NCBI RefSeq assembly: GCF_019679455.1
Contig: NZ_JAIEZQ010000001.1
Coordinates: 496,001-560,000 of the forward strand
Direction of reading: 5' to 3'
DNA: 64,000 nt
DNA from: Nocardioides jiangsuensis
Lineage (GTDB): Bacteria > Actinomycetota > Actinomycetes > Propionibacteriales > Nocardioidaceae
Shown: one piece after another, positions 59,472 to 64,000 of the stretch
Numbering within the stretch: the stretch's first letter is position 1
Layout of the letters: each line of letters starts with the position of its first letter
Made by a program: the position numbers and the translations under genes
The notes under the pieces: generated by a model
Told to the model about the DNA's origin: nothing
The model's input: the letters and a program-made list of their open reading frames with translations, nothing else
The model's database searches: none

Positions 59472-60233
59472 TCAGCGGCGGGTGGCCAGGGCGTGCAGCT
59501 GGGTGCCCAGGGGGAGGTACTCGGGTCGGTCCGCGACCGCCCGCTCCAGCTCCACCAGCGCCGTCGCGGCGCCGGGCTCCAGGTCGACCAGCGAGCTGGG
59601 CACCAGGTCGACGAAGACCCGCACCGCGTGCAGGGCGGTGGTGTCGAGGCCCGCCCGGTCGAGCACCGTGGTGATCTCGTCGGCGGTGAACCGGCGGTGG
59701 CTGCCGCCGCGGGAGGTGTCGTCGAGGAGCTCCCGGGCCTGGTTGAAGTGGCCGGCCATGGCCCGGGTGACCACCGCGGCATGCCGCTGGCTGACCAGCA
59801 GGCTGAGGGTGCCGCCGGGACGGAGCACCTCGGCGATGGAGGCCAGCGCCGCGGCCGGGTCGTCGACGATCTCGAGCACCCCGTGGCACAGCACCACGTC
59901 GGTGCGTCCGGCGGGGACCAGGTCGTGCAGGCTGGCCAGGTCGCCCTGGCGGCCGGTGACGAGGTCGGCGACACCGCGCTCCTCGGCCCGCCGGGCCAGG
60001 ATCGCGAGGGCGTCGGGGCTGGGGTCGATGACGGTGACCCGGTGGCCGAGCTCGGCCACCCGGACCGCGAAGCCGCCGGTGCCGCCGCCGATGTCGAGGA
60101 CCGAGGCGGTCTGGTCGCCAGCATCGGCGGGGACAGCGGCCAGGACGTCCTGGAGCGCCTCCCAGACGACGGCGGTGCGAGCGGCTCCCCGCCCCTGGTG
60201 ACCGGGACGCTGCGAGCTGTTCTGTGCTGGCAT
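59472..60233 (-). CDS. Class I SAM-dependent methyltransferase
   Basis: Substrate unknown. 253 aa from ATG 60233. SAM motif I SVLDIGGGTGGFAVRVAELG (about 46-65), acidic residue VTVIDPSPDALAILARRA (about 69-86), motif II-like DVVLCHGVLEIVDDPAAALASIAEVLRPGG (about 113-143). Closest in pattern to Methyltransf_11/UbiE-like proteins. It lies between dnaE2 and dinB with 34 and 60 bp gaps, and its own -10 at leaderless spacing. A 316-aa reading upstream is a dnaE2 shadow. Confidence 0.9.
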   Translation of the reverse strand: MPAQNSSQRPGHQGRGAARTAVVWEALQDVLAAVPADAGDQTASVLDIGGGTGGFAVRVAELGHRVTVIDPSPDALAILARRAEERGVADLVTGRQGDLASLHDLVPAGRTDVVLCHGVLEIVDDPAAALASIAEVLRPGGTLSLLVSQRHAAVVTRAMAGHFNQARELLDDTSRGGSHRRFTADEITTVLDRAGLDTTALHAVRVFVDLVPSSLVDLEPGAATALVELERAVADRPEYLPLGTQLHALATRR

Positions 60234-60240
60234 GGCGCCC

Positions 60241-60246
60241 ACCCTA
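60241..60246 (-). promoter_or_regulatory. -10 element, leaderless promoter of the methyltransferase
   Basis: TAGGGT on the minus strand, seven bases before ATG 60233. Confidence 0.5.
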
Positions 60247-60267
60247 GTGAGCCACGGCACGGGTCGG

Positions 60268-63200
60268 TCATCCGGCACTCCCGGGACTGCGGTGCCACAG
60301 CTTGCGGGGCGCGGTCTTGGTGTCGTCGCCCGCGGGCTTGATGTCGGCGTAGGGCGACAGCTTGAAGCCGCTCGAGTGCACCAGCACCCTGCGTCGGCCC
60401 ATCCCGCCCGCGGTGCCGGCACTGCCCTGCTGCTGCGCCGCGGGCGGGTCGGCCATCACCGGCCGGGTCGCCCGGCTCTCGGCCGCCCCGGTGACCGCGG
60501 ACTCCCCCACCGCCACGGCGTCGGCGAAGCCGAGCGGCACCTCGGCCATCGCCGCGCGCACCGCCTCGACGCCGTCGTGCTGCCACAGGTCGTAGAGGGC
60601 CGGCAGCTCCCAGCACCCGGTGGCCCGCAGCGAGACCCCGCGCGGCCCGGTGCGCCGCAGCTCCCCGCGCACCAGCAGCAGCCAGGAGTGGAAGACCGTC
60701 GCGGCGTACGGGCCCTGGGCGTCCTCGAAGAAGGTCGCGTCGACCGGGCCGGTCGCGTCGTCGAGGGTCAGGAAGACCACCCGGCGCCCGGACCGGATCG
60801 GCGGGGTCTGGGTGGCGACCTTGACCCCGGCGACGAGCAGCTCGGACCGGCTCCGCTGGTGCACCAGGTCACGGGACCGGACCACGCCGAGGTCGTCGAG
60901 GAACCCGGTGTAGAAGTCCACCACGTGCCGGCTCACGTCGAGGCCGAGGATCTCGAGCTCGGCGCGGACCCGCTCGGAGGCGTTCATCTCGGGCAGCCCG
61001 CTGACCTCGCCGTCGGCGGGGGTGTCGCCGAGGTCGAGGGCGAGCTGGACCGAGGTGAGCGGGGCCGCGGCCCGGGTCGCCCGGGACTGGGCGGCGGCCT
61101 GCTGCCACACGCCCGGCCCCGCGGCCTGCTCGCGGTCCCGGTGGTCGGAGCTGTTCCGGCGCGCCGCCTCGGCCGCCCGGACCGCGGCGGTGGACCCTGC
61201 CCCCGCGCGGTCGCCCCCCGGGTCGCCGGGCAGCGGAGTGCGCGCGGCCGGGCCGGCGGGGCGGGTGCGGGACAGCCCGCGGCTGCGGCCCTTGCCCGCC
61301 CGGTCCACCGCCCGCGCGTGCCGGTCGAGGTCGGCGACCTGGAGGAGCAGGTCGCGCCGGGTCACCTTGCTGCGGCGGCGCACCCCGAGCGGTGAGCCGA
61401 TCCCGTAGATCGAGTCGAACCCGCCGGCGAGCACGAGCCGCTCCACGACCGGCCGGGAGACGCGGGCGCGGTGCCAGAAGTCGGTGAGCGAGTGGTAGGG
61501 ACGGGCCGCGACGACGCGGCCCACCTCCGCCTCGGAGATCCCCTTCACCTCCGAGAGCGCGAGCCGGATGCCGTAGGCGCGGCCGTCGGGCAGCCCCTCC
61601 CCGGGGGCCTGCCGGGGCGGCTGCCCGAGCACCTCCGGCGGCGGCTCGTCGTACACCCCCACCTTCTCCACGACGTACTCGGCGCCGCTGGCGTTCACGT
61701 CGAGGCCGAGGACGGCGATGCCGAGCTGGCGGGCGTCGTCGAGGATCAGCCGCTTGGGGTACATGCCCGGGTCGTGGGTGAGCACCCCGGCGAGGAAGTG
61801 GGCCGGGTGGTGGGTCTTGAGCCAGGCGGACTGGTAGGTCGGCAGCGCGAACGCGGCGGCGTGGGCCTTGCAGAAGCCGAACGAGGCGAACGCCTCGAGC
61901 ACCTTCCAGACCTCCTCCACCACGGCGGGCGGGTAGCCGCGGGCCACCGCGCGGGGGAAGAACCAGAGTCTGGTGTCGGCCATCCCCTCCACGTCGCCGA
62001 GCGCCCGGCGCGCCTCGTCGGCCTCGGCGAGGGTGCAGCCGGCGAACTGGGCGATGATCTCGATGACCTGCTCGTGGAAGACCACCACGCCGGAGGTCTC
62101 CTCCAGGATCGGCCGCAGGTCGTCGTGCAGGTAGGTCGGCATCGACCAGCCCTGTCGGGCGTTGAGGTACGGCGTGATCATGTCGCTCTTGACCGGCCCG
62201 GGCCGGAACAGCGAGATGTCGATGATGATCTCCTCGAACGTCCGCAGCCCGGACTTGCCGACCAGCTCGCGCTGGCCCGGCGACTCGATCTGGAAGCAGC
62301 CGAGCGTCTTGGACTGGCCGATCAGCGAGAAGGTCGCGGGGTCGTCGAAGGGCACCTGCGCCTCGTCGTCGAGGTCGACGACCTCGCCGTCCACCCGCTC
62401 GATCTCGCGGAGCGCGTGCGCCATCGCCGACTGCATCCGGATACCGAGCACGTCGAGCTTGAGCAGGCCGAGGTCCTCCACGTCGTCCTTGTCGAACTGG
62501 CTCATCGGGAAGCCGGCGTAGCTGGCCTCCACCGGGGTGCGGTCGAGCAGGGTGGCGTCGGAGAGCAGCACGCCGCAGGGGTGCACCGCGATGTGCCGTG
62601 GCAGCCCGTCGAGCCGCTCGACGAGCCGGAACATCAGGTCGAGCCGCTCCTCGCCGAGACCGGAGGCGCGGAGCTCGGGCAGCTCCCGCAGCGCCACCCG
62701 GGCGTCGCGGGCACGGATGTGCGGGAAGGCCTTGGCGATCGCGTCGACCTCCCCCGCCGGCATGCCGAGCGCGGCCCCGACGTCGCGGACCGCGTGCCGG
62801 ACCCGGTAGGTGTCCATCATCGAGACGCAGACGCAGCGTTCCCCGCCGTAACGGTCGAGGATGCGCTCGTAGACCTCGAGCCGGCGCGCGGACTCCACGT
62901 CGACGTCGATGTCGGGCAGCGCCTGGCGCAGCGGGGAGAGGAACCGCTCCATCAGCAGCCCGTGCCGCAGCGGGTCGACCCCGGAGATGCCGAGCAGGTA
63001 GTTGACCAGGCTGCCCGCCCCGGAGCCCCGGGCGGCGGAGCGGACCCCCATCTCCCGGACCAGGTCGGTGACGTCGCCGACGGTGAGGAAGTAGGAGGCG
63101 TAGCCGAGCTCGTCGATGGTGCGCAGCTCGTCGTCGAGCCGCTTCCAGATCCGCTGCCGCGGCGCGCTGCCGTACCGGCGGCCGATGCCCGCCTCGCAGC

Positions 63201-64000
63201 GGGCCCGCAGCATCGCGCTCGCCTCGGCCCGCGAGGAGCCGAACTCCGGGAAGTGCACCTCGCCGAGGCCGAGGTCCTCCCGCGGGTCGACCGCGCACCG
63301 GTCGGCGACCATCCGGGTGCGGGAGAGCAGCTGGCGGGCGTCGCGCTCGCCGAGGCCGGCGAGCCGGCAGACCTCCTCGGCCACCTCGGCCATCTGCTTG
63401 CCGGACTTCAAGAAGCCCTCGGCGTTGCCACGGTCGACGTGGCGCAGGTCGAGCGGGACCAGCCGGCGGGCGGCGTCGAGGACGTCGACGGTGGGCGCGT
63501 CGGTCCGGTCGGCGTAGCGGACGGCGTTGGTCAGCACCACCCCGAGCCGCTCCGCCCGGGAGATCCCGGCCATCCGCGCGGCGTGCGAGGCGGTGCCCGG
63601 CCCGGACCCCGGCAGGCGGTGGGAGACCACCTCGACGAGTAGGTCGGCGCGGTCCACGACGCGCAGCCACGGCTGGAGGGCGGCGCGGGCGAGGTCGTCC
63701 CGGCGCAGGGTGGTGGCCCGTCCGAGCTCGGAGCCGGGGCCGAGCATGACCAGCACGTCCCGGCCCGCGACGTGCTCGGCGACCAGGTCCACGGTGGTGA
63801 CCGGGGTGCCCCGCTCACCGGCGAGATGGGTCGCGGAGACCAGCCGGCACACCGCGGCCCAGCCCTGCTTGCTGGTGGCCAGGAACGTGGCCCGCGGCAG
63901 CCGCTGGTCGCGGAAGGCGCCGCCGCGCGCCGGGGTCCGGCCCCGGCGGCCCGCGGTCGCGTCGGCGGCCGGGGGCAGCGCCCCGGTGGGGGCCACCGCG
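60268..64000 (-). CDS. dnaE2: Error-prone DNA polymerase DnaE2/ImuC (5' end beyond right edge)
   Basis: Second C-family polymerase, the catalytic member of the SOS mutasome with ImuA'/ImuB in actinobacteria. About 1240 codons visible; the N-terminal PHP start is outside. Seen: RSAARGSGAGSLVNYLLGI, active-site Asp pair in LPDIDVDVESARR (FDIDF in replicative DnaE), LLKLDVLGIRMQSAMAHAL, GFCKAHAAAFALPTYQSAWLKTHHPAHF. An Ala/Arg/Gly-rich insert of about 100 residues (roughly 61000-61330) precedes the C-terminal OB fold. The stop is 34 bp before the methyltransferase gene. Any LexA site would be outside the window. Confidence 0.94.
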   Translation of the reverse strand, partial: AVAPTGALPPAADATAGRRGRTPARGGAFRDQRLPRATFLATSKQGWAAVCRLVSATHLAGERGTPVTTVDLVAEHVAGRDVLVMLGPGSELGRATTLRRDDLARAALQPWLRVVDRADLLVEVVSHRLPGSGPGTASHAARMAGISRAERLGVVLTNAVRYADRTDAPTVDVLDAARRLVPLDLRHVDRGNAEGFLKSGKQMAEVAEEVCRLAGLGERDARQLLSRTRMVADRCAVDPREDLGLGEVHFPEFGSSRAEASAMLRARCEAGIGRRYGSAPRQRIWKRLDDELRTIDELGYASYFLTVGDVTDLVREMGVRSAARGSGAGSLVNYLLGISGVDPLRHGLLMERFLSPLRQALPDIDVDVESARRLEVYERILDRYGGERCVCVSMMDTYRVRHAVRDVGAALGMPAGEVDAIAKAFPHIRARDARVALRELPELRASGLGEERLDLMFRLVERLDGLPRHIAVHPCGVLLSDATLLDRTPVEASYAGFPMSQFDKDDVEDLGLLKLDVLGIRMQSAMAHALREIERVDGEVVDLDDEAQVPFDDPATFSLIGQSKTLGCFQIESPGQRELVGKSGLRTFEEIIIDISLFRPGPVKSDMITPYLNARQGWSMPTYLHDDLRPILEETSGVVVFHEQVIEIIAQFAGCTLAEADEARRALGDVEGMADTRLWFFPRAVARGYPPAVVEEVWKVLEAFASFGFCKAHAAAFALPTYQSAWLKTHHPAHFLAGVLTHDPGMYPKRLILDDARQLGIAVLGLDVNASGAEYVVEKVGVYDEPPPEVLGQPPRQAPGEGLPDGRAYGIRLALSEVKGISEAEVGRVVAARPYHSLTDFWHRARVSRPVVERLVLAGGFDSIYGIGSPLGVRRRSKVTRRDLLLQVADLDRHARAVDRAGKGRSRGLSRTRPAGPAARTPLPGDPGGDRAGAGSTAAVRAAEAARRNSSDHRDREQAAGPGVWQQAAAQSRATRAAAPLTSVQLALDLGDTPADGEVSGLPEMNASERVRAELEILGLDVSRHVVDFYTGFLDDLGVVRSRDLVHQRSRSELLVAGVKVATQTPPIRSGRRVVFLTLDDATGPVDATFFEDAQGPYAATVFHSWLLLVRGELRRTGPRGVSLRATGCWELPALYDLWQHDGVEAVRAAMAEVPLGFADAVAVGESAVTGAAESRATRPVMADPPAAQQQGSAGTAGGMGRRRVLVHSSGFKLSPYADIKPAGDDTKTAPRKLWHRSPGSAG

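Noticed and set aside
61471-63642. A long open frame antisense to dnaE2
   Set aside because: Composition shadow of a real polymerase gene.

Overview
The window is a 64 kb chromosomal segment of a very high-GC actinobacterium, most likely a Nocardioides-type member of the Nocardioidaceae. The assignment is an inference from several things: codon use with GC-rich third positions and frequent GTG starts; the his/trp block with a PriA-type HisA; Wag31 (DivIVA); an ftsA-less dcw cluster; a translational T-box on ileS; a PPOX/F420-type flavin protein; and HGxxPAAW, DUF3040, DUF3352 and TIGR03085 family proteins. No rRNA, tRNA, prophage or CRISPR locus was recognised.

Layout. 1-5.8 kb (mostly minus strand): trpB (cut by the left edge) and trpC; two DUF4190 paralogues on the plus strand separated by an intact IS481-family element; then DUF2752, HGxxPAAW, the trp-associated membrane protein TIGR02234 and hisI. 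5.9-9.5 kb: an asymmetric two-gene ABC exporter. 9.6-10.8 kb: a TIGR03085 protein and a K+ channel-like protein. 10.9-16.5 kb: hisD-hisC-hisB-hisH, a small membrane protein, hisA/priA and hisF. 16.6-20.2 kb: a Lon-substrate-binding-domain protein, YbaK, a DUF3352 lipoprotein-like protein and a small membrane protein. 20.2-27.6 kb: dnaE, a PPOX protein, a GNAT-chorismate mutase fusion, an RluA-family synthase, lspA, and a DksA-type zinc-finger protein with a histone H1-like tail. 28-31.2 kb: T-box-controlled ileS on the plus strand, meeting the cell-division cluster at a strong bidirectional terminator.

31.4-50.8 kb (minus strand) is a complete actinobacterial dcw region. In transcription order it reads mraZ, a 50-codon membrane ORF, rsmH, ftsL, ftsI, murE, murF, mraY, murD, ftsW, murG, murC, ftsQ, ftsZ, pgeF, yggS, sepF, yggT, wag31. 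Many neighbours overlap by 4 nt (ATGA, GTGA or TTGA), implying translational coupling. mraZ is preceded by four GTGGAG-type boxes spaced exactly 10 bp, the expected MraZ operator. Divergent from it are moxR-DUF58-tgpA (51.2-55.9 kb). 56-64 kb: DUF3040, a secreted L,D-transpeptidase, a VOC protein, and a lesion-bypass group of dinB, a methyltransferase and dnaE2 (its 5' end is beyond the right edge).

The least explained structure is a family of 22-bp tandem repeats in three arrays (3965-4030, 5849-5936, 36296-36383). Each sits at or within 10 bp of the stop codon of a gene, always in the same orientation relative to that gene, with different outer and inner unit types. Other points of note: an IS481 copy whose transposase stop codon comes from the target duplication; a GXHH-type IleS active-site motif; a second GTGGGG box series facing moxR; leaderless promoters; and a tiny leaderless upstream ORF before the VOC gene.
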